Shown here one piece after another: positions 17,971-25,980 of a stretch of DNA of 64,000 nt. Origin of the DNA: an uncultured Pelagibacteraceae bacterium (GTDB lineage: Bacteria > Pseudomonadota > Alphaproteobacteria > Pelagibacterales > Pelagibacteraceae); contig CACGMC010000001.1 in the NCBI GenBank assembly GCA_902574035.1, forward strand, positions 124,001 to 188,000, given 5' to 3'. The number at the start of each line of letters is the position of its first letter. The first letter of the stretch is position 1. The notes beneath the pieces are model-generated. The model worked only from the letters and a program-made list of their open reading frames with translations. It did no database searches and was not told where the DNA came from. Position numbers and translations under genes: made by a program.

Positions 17971-19263
17971 TTATGCAGCTAAAGCTTGTTCAATATCCGC
18001 AATAATATCGTCAGGATGCTCAATACCGATGGACAATCTGACGTACCCAGGCGTTACACCAGCTTCAGCCAACTGTTTATCATTCAATTGACTATGAGTT
18101 GTTGATGCTGGGTGAATTGCTAAACTTCTAGCGTCACCAATGTTTGCAACATGATAAAGCAGCTTTAAATTATCTATAAATTTAGCGCCAGCTTCTTTAG
18201 TTCCTAAATCCATACCAACTAAAGATCCATAGCCACCTTTCATATATCTTTTAGCTCTTTCTCTGATTTCACCTTGGTGATTAGTTGGATAAATTACATT
18301 CTTCACTTTTTTCTGTGACTCGAGAAATTTAACCACTTTTTCAGCGTTAGAACAATGTTGCTTCATTCTCAATGCAACAGTTTCAAGTCCCTGTATTATT
18401 TGAAAAGCATTAAATGGTGACAACGGAGCTCCTAAATCTCGCAAGAGAACTACACGAGCTCTGATGGCAAAAGGAATATTTGCTCCAGTTAGTTTTGGAA
18501 CATCTCTTCCCCATACCGCTCCATTGTAACTTGGATCAGGTTCATTAAACAAAGGTTGTCTCTTTGGATCTTTTACCCAATCAAAAGTTCCACTATCAAC
18601 TATTATTCCACCAATCGATGTACCGTGACCAGCGATGTACTTAGTTAAAGAGTGCATCACTACTGCCGCTCCATGTTCTAAAGGTTTACAAATTACAGGT
18701 GCTGCAGTGTTATCGATAATTAATGGGATACCATGTTTTTTACCGATGTCAGCAACTTCCTTAATTGGAAAAACTCTTAGATAAGGGTTAGGACATGACT
18801 CACCGTAATAAGCTCTTGTTTTTTCATCAGTTAATTTTTCAAAGTTTTTTGGATCAGCAGGATCTGCGAACCTTACTTCGATACCTTGCATCCTCAATGT
18901 ATTTTTGAAAAGATTTACTGTTCCACCGTATAAATCTGTTGAAGAAACAATATTATCACCAGCCTGACAAACGTTTTGAACACAGAAAGCCGACGCAGCT
19001 TGACCAGAACCCACTGCTACAGCAGCCATTCCGCCTTCTAAAGCCGCAACCCTTTTTTCTAACACATCACAAGTGGGATTCATTATTCTTGTGTAAATAT
19101 TTCCAAATTCCTTCAATCCAAATAAATTTGCAGCTGTTTCTGCATTTTTAAATTGATAAGAAGTAGTTTGGTAAATTGGTACAGCTACAGATGTTGTTGC
19201 AGGATCAGCTCTATATTCTCCACCATGCAAACCTATTGTTTCTGGATGTTTTATTTTACTCAT
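17971..19263 (-). CDS. metY: O-acetylhomoserine sulfhydrylase (aminocarboxypropyltransferase)
   Basis: 430 residues from the ATG at 19261-19263 (MSKIKHPETIGLHGG). This is the usual MetY length and longer than CGS or MetZ enzymes. The PLP lysine lies in HSLTKYIAGHGTSIGG, and the family motifs ENAETAANLFGLKE-like and NIYTRIMNPT are present. It makes homocysteine from O-acetylhomoserine and sulfide in methionine synthesis. The open frame extends to 19320, but those codons are the SAM-V aptamer and the GGAG at 19275-19272 serves the ATG at 19263. Expression is controlled by SAM-II and SAM-V riboswitches. Confidence 0.95.
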   Translation of the reverse strand: MSKIKHPETIGLHGGEYRADPATTSVAVPIYQTTSYQFKNAETAANLFGLKEFGNIYTRIMNPTCDVLEKRVAALEGGMAAVAVGSGQAASAFCVQNVCQAGDNIVSSTDLYGGTVNLFKNTLRMQGIEVRFADPADPKNFEKLTDEKTRAYYGESCPNPYLRVFPIKEVADIGKKHGIPLIIDNTAAPVICKPLEHGAAVVMHSLTKYIAGHGTSIGGIIVDSGTFDWVKDPKRQPLFNEPDPSYNGAVWGRDVPKLTGANIPFAIRARVVLLRDLGAPLSPFNAFQIIQGLETVALRMKQHCSNAEKVVKFLESQKKVKNVIYPTNHQGEIRERAKRYMKGGYGSLVGMDLGTKEAGAKFIDNLKLLYHVANIGDARSLAIHPASTTHSQLNDKQLAEAGVTPGYVRLSIGIEHPDDIIADIEQALAA

Positions 19264-19271
19264 TTTTTTTT

Positions 19272-19328
19272 CTCCTTTTTTAGTACTTCGACGAAATGTC
19301 AGGTGTACAATACAGTTCAAATACCCGG
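19272..19328 (-). ncRNA. SAM-V riboswitch (translational)
   Basis: On the minus strand, directly before metY, the segment has the SAM-II-like core in the form described for SAM-V: GGGTATTTGAACTGTATTG, closing ACACC, a small hairpin GACATTTCGTC, and CTAAAAAAGGAG. The GGAG at 19275-19272 is both the end of the aptamer and the metY Shine-Dalgarno site. Ligand binding would hide it and stop translation. SAM-V is known from Pelagibacter and marine metagenomes, including tandem arrangements after SAM-II. I matched it by eye, not with a covariance model. Confidence 0.8.
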
Positions 19329-19341
19329 TTTTAATTTTGTT

Positions 19342-19370
19342 AAAAAAAAACCACCGACTAAAGCGGTGGT
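19342..19370 (-). terminator. SAM-II-controlled terminator in the metY leader
   Basis: On the minus strand, ACCACCG (19370-19364), a 7-base loop and CGGTGGT (19356-19350) form a perfect 7-bp stem followed by nine T (19350-19342). CGCTTTAG at 19365-19358, in the 5' arm and loop, is the exact complement of CTAAAGCG at the 3' end of the SAM-II aptamer. It can therefore pair there as an antiterminator when no SAM is bound. Confidence 0.9.
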
Positions 19371-19380
19371 CTGAGACTTA

Positions 19381-19432
19381 ACGCTTTAGCTGGATTTGTT
19401 AAGCGCCCGCAATTTGTATTAACTCGGCGCTA
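19381..19432 (-). ncRNA. SAM-II riboswitch (transcriptional)
   Basis: Read on the minus strand, the element runs GCGCCGAGTTAA, then ATTGCGGGCGC, then AACAAATCCAGCTAAAG. This lines up base by base with the SAM-II consensus: P1 GCGC/GCGC, the ATTGC joint, and the A-rich strand ending AGCTAAA that forms the pseudoknot. The aptamer starts near the predicted transcription start and is followed by an intrinsic terminator. SAM-II riboswitches control met genes in Alphaproteobacteria. Confidence 0.9.
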
Positions 19433-19439
19433 TAGGATA

Positions 19440-19469
19440 ATTATATCAAGTTTAATGAATACTAGTCAA
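19440..19469 (-). promoter_or_regulatory. predicted metY promoter
   Basis: Minus strand: TTGACT (19469-19464), an 18-base spacer and TATAAT (19445-19440). The -10 is a perfect sigma-70 box and the -35 matches five of six. Transcription would start about 19433, exactly at the 5' edge of the SAM-II aptamer. It lies just after the stop codon of the upstream VOC gene. Confidence 0.7.
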
Positions 19470-19472
19470 TGA

Positions 19473-19871
19473 CTAATTCTTCATTGTTTTCAGCTCTAAA
19501 ACGTTACCGTGTGGATCTTCTATAAAGAATGTTTCTTGTTCCTCTTTTTGTCCCTTAAACCTAGTGTACGGATTATCAAGATAATTAACTTTATCGTGTT
19601 GTTCTATATTTTTCTTAATTTTATCGAATACATCTGAAGTTAAATGAACTCCAAAATGAGGAACAGGAACTTTTCCCATATCTACGTCATGTCTCTCTCT
19701 TGGAAGCTTAATTTCAGTTTTGTGTAGAGTAAGTTCATTGCCCCAAAAATCAACATCAATCCATTTATCTTTTTCTCCATTACCTAATTTGCATCCAAGA
19801 ACGTTTTTATAGAAGTCAATTGCGGTATCTAAATTACCTGCTGGTATAGCTAAGTGAAACGGTTTACTCAT
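19473..19871 (-). CDS. VOC (glyoxalase/dioxygenase fold) family protein
   Basis: 132 residues. It begins FHLAIPAGNLDTAIDFYKNVLGC, the first beta-alpha-beta unit of a VOC domain, and ends with FIEDPHGNVLELK, the usual metal-site Glu strand. Candidate metal ligands are His4, the HFGVHLT histidines and the terminal Glu. VOC enzymes include glyoxalases, dioxygenases and resistance proteins, and no substrate can be read here. It is divergent from cysE, 59 bases away, and lies upstream of metY on the same strand but is separated from it by a promoter. Confidence 0.85.
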   Translation of the reverse strand: MSKPFHLAIPAGNLDTAIDFYKNVLGCKLGNGEKDKWIDVDFWGNELTLHKTEIKLPRERHDVDMGKVPVPHFGVHLTSDVFDKIKKNIEQHDKVNYLDNPYTRFKGQKEEQETFFIEDPHGNVLELKTMKN

Positions 19872-19930
19872 AATTTAAGACGTTATAAATAATTCTTTAA
19901 ATTTTTCAAGTAGTCATTATATACATAACT

Positions 19931-20509
19931 ATGATCGATTATTTAGAGTCTATAAAATCTAGAGACCCTGCGGCAAAATCTTTAGTGAGTATCATTCTCA
20001 CTTACCCAGGTGTGAAGGCTGTATTTTTTCATAAAATATCAAATTTTTTCTCTATCGCAGGATTTGATTTAATTGCTAGAATTATTTCTCAAACAGCGAG
20101 ATTTTTTACAGGTATAGAAATACATCCAGGGGCAAAAATCGGAAAAAATTTATTTATAGATCATGGAATGGGAGTAGTGATAGGTGAGACTTCAGAAATT
20201 GGAGATAACGTTACAATTTATCATGCTGTTACTTTAGGAGGCATTTCACCAAGTATCGATAGCGAAAGACAAAGGCATGAAAAAAGACATCCCTCAATTG
20301 GAAATAATGTTGTAATAGGATCTGGTGCTCAAATTTTAGGCCCAGTTAAAATTGGAGATAATGCTAGAGTAGCCGCTAACGCAGTTGTGGTTAACGATGT
20401 CAAAGAAAATGCAACTGTAATAGGAATTCCTGCTAAAGAAATTAAAATTGGAAACAAAGGTACATTCAAACCTTACGGCGTTGATGACAAAGTTAAAGAT
20501 GAAAAGTAA
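19931..20509 (+). CDS. cysE: serine O-acetyltransferase
   Basis: 192 residues. The left-handed beta-helix of hexapeptide repeats runs from about residue 60 ([18 protein letters not shown]) through VTLGGISP to NAVVVNDV, with the acetyltransferase His in DHG. The N-terminal helical domain is short, so this is the small CysE type, compared with about 273 residues in E. coli. It makes O-acetylserine for cysteine synthesis. The stop overlaps the msrB start region by 11 bases. Confidence 0.93.
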   Translation: MIDYLESIKSRDPAAKSLVSIILTYPGVKAVFFHKISNFFSIAGFDLIARIISQTARFFTGIEIHPGAKIGKNLFIDHGMGVVIGETSEIGDNVTIYHAVTLGGISPSIDSERQRHEKRHPSIGNNVVIGSGAQILGPVKIGDNARVAANAVVVNDVKENATVIGIPAKEIKIGNKGTFKPYGVDDKVKDEK

Positions 20510-20873
20510 AGATTGGGATAGTAATCTAACTCCTGAGCAGAATTATATATTAAAACAAGAGGGTACAGAGCCTCCAGGATCAAGTCCTTTAAATAATGAA
20601 AAAAGAGAAGGCACTTATCATTGTGCTGCATGTGGAATAAAATTATTTGAGTCAAATATGAAATTTGATAGCGGAACTGGCTGGCCATCATTTTTTAAAT
20701 CACTTCCGAATGTATTTGAAACAAAAACTGACAACTTGATTGGTTATCCAAGAACTGAATACCATTGTAAAAATTGCAAAGGACATCACGGACATTTATT
20801 TGACGATGGTCCAAAGCCTACAGGCAAAAGATATTGTAACAACGGCACATGTTTAGTTTTTAAACCTAAATAA
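20499..20873 (+). CDS. msrB: peptide-methionine (R)-S-oxide reductase
   Basis: 124 residues from the ATG at 20499 ([14 protein letters not shown]). Upstream in-frame ATGs at 20484 and 20448 lie inside cysE and would add residues not seen in MsrB. Zinc cysteines are in CAACG and CKNC, the GTGWPSF substrate loop is present, and the catalytic Cys is in [11 protein letters not shown]. The family more often has RYCINSASL, so the N-G-T-C variant is unusual. It repairs methionine R-sulfoxide in cytoplasmic proteins. It overlaps cysE by 11 bases and the next gene by one. Confidence 0.92.
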   Translation: MKSKDWDSNLTPEQNYILKQEGTEPPGSSPLNNEKREGTYHCAACGIKLFESNMKFDSGTGWPSFFKSLPNVFETKTDNLIGYPRTEYHCKNCKGHHGHLFDDGPKPTGKRYCNNGTCLVFKPK

Positions 20874-21424
20874 TGAAAAAAATTTTATTATTTCTAATTT
20901 TTTTTCAACTCTTTACTAATCAAAATTTAATCGCAAAAGATTTATGGGCTGAAGCAAAAGAGGGAGACAAAATAATATTAATTAGACATGCGCTAGCCCC
21001 AGGCGGAGGAGATCCACCAGGGTTTAAAATTGATGATTGTAAGACACAACGAAACTTAGATAAGGTTGGAATTGAACAATCAAAAGCTATAGGCAAATTA
21101 TTTAAAAAAAATAAAATTCCTGTTGATAAAGTTTTAAGTAGTCAATGGTGTAGATGTAAAGATACAGCAAAATATGCTTTTAATAATTATTTTGAATTTC
21201 CTGCCTTAAATTCAACCTTTCAATCATCTTTTGCAAAAAATGAACCAAAACAACTTAAACAACTTCAAACATTTGTAAATAATTGGGATGGTGATGGAGG
21301 TAATTTAGTTTTAATAACTCATTACAGTATAATAACTGCTATTACTAATGCAGTTCCTAGTTCAGGCGAAATAATAATAACAGATAAAAAATTTAATGTT
21401 CTAAGCACTATCGCTACAGATTAA
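20873..21424 (+). CDS. exported histidine phosphatase family protein
   Basis: 183 residues. It has a signal peptide of about 21 residues ending near NLIAKD. The phosphatase fold shows LIRHALAPGGGDPPGF (RHA motif with the catalytic His), an arginine-bearing SSQWCRCKDTA stretch and the second His in LITHYSIITAI. The loop after RHA, rich in Gly and Pro, is typical of a periplasmic subfamily rather than of phosphoglycerate mutase. Substrate unknown. Start and msrB stop share a base (TAATG). Confidence 0.85.
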   Translation: MKKILLFLIFFQLFTNQNLIAKDLWAEAKEGDKIILIRHALAPGGGDPPGFKIDDCKTQRNLDKVGIEQSKAIGKLFKKNKIPVDKVLSSQWCRCKDTAKYAFNNYFEFPALNSTFQSSFAKNEPKQLKQLQTFVNNWDGDGGNLVLITHYSIITAITNAVPSSGEIIITDKKFNVLSTIATD

Positions 21425-21762
21425 AAGAAAACAAAATATACAATAAAGGCGATCAAAGCATATTCAAATACAGTTTTTATTTTAAGAAGGTTTTCTTGTC
21501 CTACTTTTTTACTTAAATAATTAGATAAAAAGGAAAAACCTAGGTGAACAATTACTACTGCTGTAGCAATTCCAATTAATGTTGCTGTAAATGAAAAGTT
21601 TTTGTAACCAAAATAACAGGCTGCAATAAAAGTAAACCAGGATACTTTTGAAATAAAAACTTTAAACAATAATGCGGTTTTATTACTAAAAATTGATTGT
21701 GTTCTTATAAATGAGTAGGACCATATTAGCCCTAGTAAAAAACTTACATATTTAATAATCAT
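21421..21762 (-). CDS. small integral membrane protein, unknown
   Basis: 113 residues with about four membrane helices (roughly 4-20, 36-52, 58-80 and 95-113) and positively charged loops such as SNYLSKKVGQENLLKIK. I do not recognise the family. It is convergent with the phosphatase gene, sharing its last 4 bases, and its start is 23 bases from the divergent ccdA start. Confidence 0.6.
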   Translation of the reverse strand: MIIKYVSFLLGLIWSYSFIRTQSIFSNKTALLFKVFISKVSWFTFIAACYFGYKNFSFTATLIGIATAVVIVHLGFSFLSNYLSKKVGQENLLKIKTVFEYALIAFIVYFVFF

Positions 21763-21785
21763 TATGATAATTGTATCATTAAATT

Positions 21786-22499
21786 ATGTTAATTAAATCT
21801 TTCTTAGCGTTCGGAGCAGGTTTTATCAGCTTCCTAACTCCTTGTGTTTTACCAATAATACCAGGTTACATATCTTATATTACAGGCAAAAAACTTGATG
21901 AAATAGATAAAGACAAAAAGATTGTTTTAATCAAAACAATTATTTTTGCATTAGGATTTTCTTTTGTTTTCATTAGCTTAGGAATGGCTGCTTCGTTTTT
22001 AGGAAATGTTTTAATCTTTTTTGGCAAAGAACTAAGGATAGCTGCTGGAATTATAATTATTTTATTTTCATTAAATTTTATAGGTATATTAAATTTTAAT
22101 TTTCTAAACCAAGACAAAAAAATAGACACAGGAAGTTATAAAGATAATTTCGTTTTCCCTTTTGTCGTTGGTTCTGCATTCGCTTTTGGATGGACGCCTT
22201 GTATAGGTCCTGTATTAGGTTCAATTTTAGCTTTATCAGCTACTGAAACAACTATAGTCAGTGGAGTGATATTACTCTCTTTTTACTCTCTTGGTTTAGC
22301 AATACCGTTCATACTTTCCGGATATTATATGACAATTTTTCTAAACTCCAAAAAGGGGTTTAGTAAACATTACTCAAAAGTTAAAAAAGGTGGCGGAATA
22401 ATTTTATTGATCACTGGTGTTTTAATACTTACAAATTCAATACAGGTAATAAGTTATTATATTTTGACAACTTTTCCTTTTCTCACTAAGCTTGGTTAA
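21786..22499 (+). CDS. ccdA: cytochrome c biogenesis protein CcdA (DsbD-type membrane domain)
   Basis: 237 residues with six membrane segments. The two conserved redox cysteines are in SFLTPCVLPIIPGY (near residue 20) and FGWTPCIGPVLGS (near 138), the defining CcdA pair. It carries reducing equivalents across the inner membrane to keep apocytochrome c or other periplasmic thiols reduced. The window also encodes a c-type cytochrome at 43038. It overlaps rbsK by one base. Confidence 0.93.
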   Translation: MLIKSFLAFGAGFISFLTPCVLPIIPGYISYITGKKLDEIDKDKKIVLIKTIIFALGFSFVFISLGMAASFLGNVLIFFGKELRIAAGIIIILFSLNFIGILNFNFLNQDKKIDTGSYKDNFVFPFVVGSAFAFGWTPCIGPVLGSILALSATETTIVSGVILLSFYSLGLAIPFILSGYYMTIFLNSKKGFSKHYSKVKKGGGIILLITGVLILTNSIQVISYYILTTFPFLTKLG

Positions 22500-23398
22500 T
22501 GAGTGAAGTTACTGTTCTAGGTATATTTGTTGCAGACTTAAGTTTTTCAGCAAATAAAATTCCAACAACCGGTGAAACTATTCTTGGTGATAAATATAAT
22601 ATTGGCCCGGGCGGTAAAGGCTGCAATCAAGCAATAGCTTTAGCAAGATTAGGATGTAATGTTAACTTTATTTCTAAAATTGGGAATGATGACTACGGAA
22701 AACTTGCTTTAAATTCTCTTGAACAAAATAAGATAGATACATCCAACATTATAATTTCAAAAGAGCATCAAACAGGAGTAGCAGGTATTCATGTTGATCG
22801 TAATACTGGACAAAATGCGATTACTGTTATCAGAGGGGCACCAGCGAGTTTTACCAAAGATGACATAGACATTAATATAATAAAAAAATCAAAAATATTC
22901 TTAACACAATTAGAAATTCCAATAGAAGTAACATTGCATTGTTTAAAAGTAGCTAAAGAAAGTGGTTTAATTAATATATTAAATCCTGCTCCTGCATGTA
23001 AATTAGATAAAGAATTTTTTAGTTTATCTGATTATTTTACTCCAAATGAAGCTGAGGCAGAATTTTATACCGGGGTTAAAATAAAAAATGAAAATGATGC
23101 GAAAGAAAGTGCAAAAAAACTTTTAGCATTAGGACTTAAAAAAGTAATAATTACTTTAGGTGAAAAGGGACTTTTTTATTCTGATGGTAAAGAAGAAATC
23201 TATATTAAGGCTCTGCCATTTAAAAAAGTTGAAGACACGACAGGTGCAGGCGACGCTTTTAATGGTGGTCTGGCATATGCCTTGTCAAAAAATAAAAGTA
23301 TTAAAGAGTGTTTAAACATTGCCAATCAAGTGGCAGGTTTATCAACTTTAAAACTTGGGGCAGGTAACTCGATGCCTTTATTAACAGATTTAAAATAA
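22499..23398 (+). CDS. rbsK: PfkB-family carbohydrate kinase, ribokinase-like
   Basis: 299 residues. Both PfkB signatures are present: GPGGKGCNQAIALARLG (about 37-53) and DTTGAGDAFNGGL with the catalytic Asp near residue 252. Overall length and the early NIGPGGKGCNQA favour ribokinase over adenosine or fructokinase. It phosphorylates D-ribose or a related sugar with ATP. No sugar transporter lies nearby, and coupling to ccdA is probably only genome compaction. Confidence 0.88.
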   Translation: MSEVTVLGIFVADLSFSANKIPTTGETILGDKYNIGPGGKGCNQAIALARLGCNVNFISKIGNDDYGKLALNSLEQNKIDTSNIIISKEHQTGVAGIHVDRNTGQNAITVIRGAPASFTKDDIDINIIKKSKIFLTQLEIPIEVTLHCLKVAKESGLINILNPAPACKLDKEFFSLSDYFTPNEAEAEFYTGVKIKNENDAKESAKKLLALGLKKVIITLGEKGLFYSDGKEEIYIKALPFKKVEDTTGAGDAFNGGLAYALSKNKSIKECLNIANQVAGLSTLKLGAGNSMPLLTDLK

Positions 23399-23400
23399 GA

Positions 23401-23655
23401 TTAAGATAATAATTTGTCTAATTCACCACTTCTATTTGCAGACTGAAGCTTATCATTACCACCAATATAATGGTCACCAATAAAAATTTGTGGAATTGTT
23501 CTTGCCCCATTAGTTCTTTGCAACATTTCTTTTGCTTTTGCAGGATCTTTCCAAATATCAAATTCTTCAATTTCAACATTTTTTGTTTTTAAAAGTGCTT
23601 TTGCAGCTTCACAAAATGAGCACGGGCTTCCAGTATACATGGTAACTTTTTTCAT
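23401..23655 (-). CDS. grxC: glutaredoxin (GrxC type)
   Basis: 84 residues, one glutaredoxin fold. The redox motif is CSFC (residues 12-15) in place of the usual CPYC. The cis-proline TIPQIFIG and the GGNDKL glutathione-binding stretch are present. It reduces disulfides with glutathione in the cytoplasm. It follows the TIGR03643-type gene by 2 bases, so both are probably one transcript. Confidence 0.93.
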   Translation of the reverse strand: MKKVTMYTGSPCSFCEAAKALLKTKNVEIEEFDIWKDPAKAKEMLQRTNGARTIPQIFIGDHYIGGNDKLQSANRSGELDKLLS

Positions 23656-23657
23656 AA

Positions 23658-23954
23658 TTAACTTATATCACTTATCCTTATTTTTTCTCTGATTTTTTTT
23701 CTTTCAAACTTAAATTTTTTTCTATGTTTAATACTAGTGTTGTGAACTCTTTTTCTCCAAAGTCTAAATGCAGAGGGTTTTAAGTTTTTCCTCATTATTT
23801 TAATTACATCTGACTCACTATTTCCAGTTTTCTCTTTTATTTCTTCAAAAGTAATTCTGTCTGCCCAAGCAGCCCAAATAACCCAATCAGTGCCTTTTTT
23901 TTTAGGTTCAGGATTTTTAACTTTTGTTTGGGGAATATAACTTTTCTTCTTCAT
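23658..23954 (-). CDS. TIGR03643/DUF2805 family conserved protein
   Basis: 98 residues from the ATG at 23954 (MKKKSYIPQ). ATGs at 23972 and 23990 also exist, but the last overlaps the divergent LysE start at 23980, and none has a clear ribosome site. The core DWVIWAAWADRITFEEIKEKTG, then NLKPSAFRLWRKRV and HRKKF, match this small conserved family of unknown function, which looks like a helix-turn-helix fold. The tail is strongly basic, which would suit nucleic-acid binding (inference). Confidence 0.75.
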   Translation of the reverse strand: MKKKSYIPQTKVKNPEPKKKGTDWVIWAAWADRITFEEIKEKTGNSESDVIKIMRKNLKPSAFRLWRKRVHNTSIKHRKKFKFERKKIREKIRISDIS

Positions 23955-23979
23955 ATATTCATATATAGTCATAAAAATA

Positions 23980-24594
23980 ATGTTTCCCACAGATTTTTTA
24001 ATTTTTTTACAAATAATTTTATTTTTGTTTATTACTCCAGGACCACCTCGTGTTGTTATTGTCTCTCATACTTTGAATTATGGAATTAATAAGTCAATTT
24101 GGACTGCCATAGGCGATATCTCTGCAAACTTTTGTCAGGGAATACTTGTTGTATTTTTTATTGGTACATTCTTGAGTGATAATCCTGATATATTACAAAT
24201 GTTGAAATGGGCGGGTATTCTTTATTTAATATATTTAGCCTACGATACTTACACATCTAGAATTAGGATCGTTGAAAGTGGAAATAAAAACTTAAGATCT
24301 ATATTTTCTTTTTACAGAGATGGTTTTCTAGTTGCTGGACTTAGTCCAAAATCAATAATTTTTTTTGGAACAATATTTACTTCTTTTATAGACTTTTCAT
24401 CTAACTACTTCGCTCAGTTTTTAATTTTAATAATTACTTATGTCATTTTAGATTTTACTACTTTAATGATTTATGCTTTTGCAGCTAATAAAGTTTCTAT
24501 TTGGCTTAAAGATAATCCTAAAGTTTTAAATACAATCTCTGCGTGTGTATTAATAATTATCGCAGTTTATGTCGCGGCTTCTCAAAACTATTAA
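23980..24594 (+). CDS. LysE family exporter
   Basis: 204 residues, about six membrane segments. It starts with LIFLQIILFLFITPGPPRVVIV; the PGP motif in the first helix is the LysE/RhtB mark, here PGPPR instead of the usual PGPNN/A. The family exports amino acids or small organic solutes. The start lies within the upstream region of the divergent TIGR03643 gene, so their control regions overlap. Substrate not known. Confidence 0.85.
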   Translation: MFPTDFLIFLQIILFLFITPGPPRVVIVSHTLNYGINKSIWTAIGDISANFCQGILVVFFIGTFLSDNPDILQMLKWAGILYLIYLAYDTYTSRIRIVESGNKNLRSIFSFYRDGFLVAGLSPKSIIFFGTIFTSFIDFSSNYFAQFLILIITYVILDFTTLMIYAFAANKVSIWLKDNPKVLNTISACVLIIIAVYVAASQNY

Positions 24595-24607
24595 TGGATT
24601 CTAACTG

Positions 24608-24671
24608 TTGTTATTTTTATAAAATCTTGTTTAAATAATTTATTAATTAATTAATTAACAGAGAGGAAATA
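24608..24671 (+). promoter_or_regulatory. predicted promoter and leader of livJ (first locus)
   Basis: TTGTTA (24608-24613), a 17-base spacer and TTAAAT (24631-24636) form a weak sigma-70-like pair. Six bases on, near the expected start, lies ATTAATTAATTAATTAACA (24642-24660), followed by the ribosome site GAGAGG. The identical 19-base element precedes the second livJ gene at 40449-40467. Confidence 0.4.
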
Positions 24672-25913
24672 ATGAATAAATTAACAAAACTATTTATTAC
24701 ATTTATTTCAGCTATCACATTAATGCTATCAAGCATGTCATCTTCTTTTGCAAAAGTTGATGGTGAGTACATAGTATTAGGTGCTGCAATTTCTCTAACT
24801 GGAAAATATTCTTCGAATGGAGTTCACACTCAAAACGGTTACAACTTAGCCGTTGAAAGAATCAACAAAATGGGTGGAGTTGAAGTTCAAGGGAAGAAAT
24901 ATAAATTTGAAATCATTTATTACGATGATGAGTCAAATCCAAAGAGAGCCGCACAATTAGCTGAAAGACTAATTAACCAAGATGGCGTTAAGTATATGCT
25001 TGGACCTTACAGTTCAGGTTTAACAAAAGCCATCGCACCGGTAACCGAGAAATATAAAATTCCTATGGTTGAAGCGAATGGTGCATCTAGATCTTTATTT
25101 ACAAAAGGATATAAATATTTGTTTGCTGTGTTATCACCAGCTAACCAATACCTTGAAGTAGCTATCGATTTAGCGGTAGAGAAAAACGGTGGTAAACCAG
25201 TAAGAATTGCTCAAGCATTTGAACAAGACGCATTCTCACAAGACGTGAGATTAGGTATCTTAGATGCAGCAAAGAGAACTGGATCAGAGATTATTATCGA
25301 TGATAAATTACCAAAAGAACTTAATGATATGGCAGCTACACTAGCTAAAGTAAAAGCTACTAAGCCAGATGTGCTTGTTGTATCAGGTCACACAAAGGGT
25401 GCATTGACTGCAATCAGACAAATAGCTGAAATGAAAGTAGATGTCCCTATGTTAGCGATGACACACTGCGACGCTGCAAAACTTTCTAAACAACACGGAA
25501 AGAAATCAGAGTACGCGTTATGTGCATCACAGTGGCATAAAAACTTAAGCTATAAAGATAGCTTTTTTGGAACTGGTAAGAAGTATGACAAAGACTTTAA
25601 AAAAGAATTTGGTTATGCTCCACCATACCAATCAGCTGAATCTTCTGCTGCTTTATTAGTATTCAAAGATGCGTTCGAAAGAGCAAATTCTTTTGATGGA
25701 GATAAAGTAAGAGACGCTCTTAAGACTACTGAAATGCAAACTTTCTATGGAAATATTAAATTTGGACCTGGCGGACAAAACACTGCTAAGCCTATGATTT
25801 TATTCCAAGTAAGATGTAAAGGTGATACGTGTGAGAATAAAGTTGTTGCTCCAACAAAATGGGCTTCAGACAAATTCTACCACCCAATCCCTAAGTGGTC
25901 TGAAAGAAGTTAA
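24672..25913 (+). CDS. livJ: branched-chain amino acid-type ABC transporter substrate-binding protein (first locus)
   Basis: 413 residues. The signal peptide ends at SSSFAKVDG (cleavage about residue 27), and the mature part is a type I periplasmic binding fold (LGAAISLTGKYSSNGVHTQNGYNLAVERIN). Two pairs of cysteines (near residues 268/285 and CKGDTC near the end) could form periplasmic disulfides. It captures an amino acid or similar solute for LivHMGF at 25981-29455. Ligand identity is not readable; amides and carboxylates are bound by the same family. A strong terminator follows. Confidence 0.9.
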   Translation: MNKLTKLFITFISAITLMLSSMSSSFAKVDGEYIVLGAAISLTGKYSSNGVHTQNGYNLAVERINKMGGVEVQGKKYKFEIIYYDDESNPKRAAQLAERLINQDGVKYMLGPYSSGLTKAIAPVTEKYKIPMVEANGASRSLFTKGYKYLFAVLSPANQYLEVAIDLAVEKNGGKPVRIAQAFEQDAFSQDVRLGILDAAKRTGSEIIIDDKLPKELNDMAATLAKVKATKPDVLVVSGHTKGALTAIRQIAEMKVDVPMLAMTHCDAAKLSKQHGKKSEYALCASQWHKNLSYKDSFFGTGKKYDKDFKKEFGYAPPYQSAESSAALLVFKDAFERANSFDGDKVRDALKTTEMQTFYGNIKFGPGGQNTAKPMILFQVRCKGDTCENKVVAPTKWASDKFYHPIPKWSERS

Positions 25914-25928
25914 TATCTAATTAGATTT

Positions 25929-25966
25929 GAAATGCCCCCTAGTATTTAGGGGGCATTTCTTTTATA
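25929..25966 (+). terminator. intrinsic terminator after livJ (first locus)
   Basis: GAAATGCCCCCT (25929-25940) and AGGGGGCATTTC (25948-25959) form a perfect 12-bp stem with a 7-base loop, then TTTTAT. It stands between the binding protein and its permease genes, so part of the transcripts would stop here and the binding protein would be made in excess. Confidence 0.92.
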
Positions 25967-25980
25967 AGTTTTAGGTTTAT

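Noticed and set aside
19264-19320. Longer N-terminus for metY
   Set aside because: These codons are the SAM-V aptamer; the ribosome site GGAG precedes the ATG at 19261-19263, and MetY homologues start near SKIKHPET.
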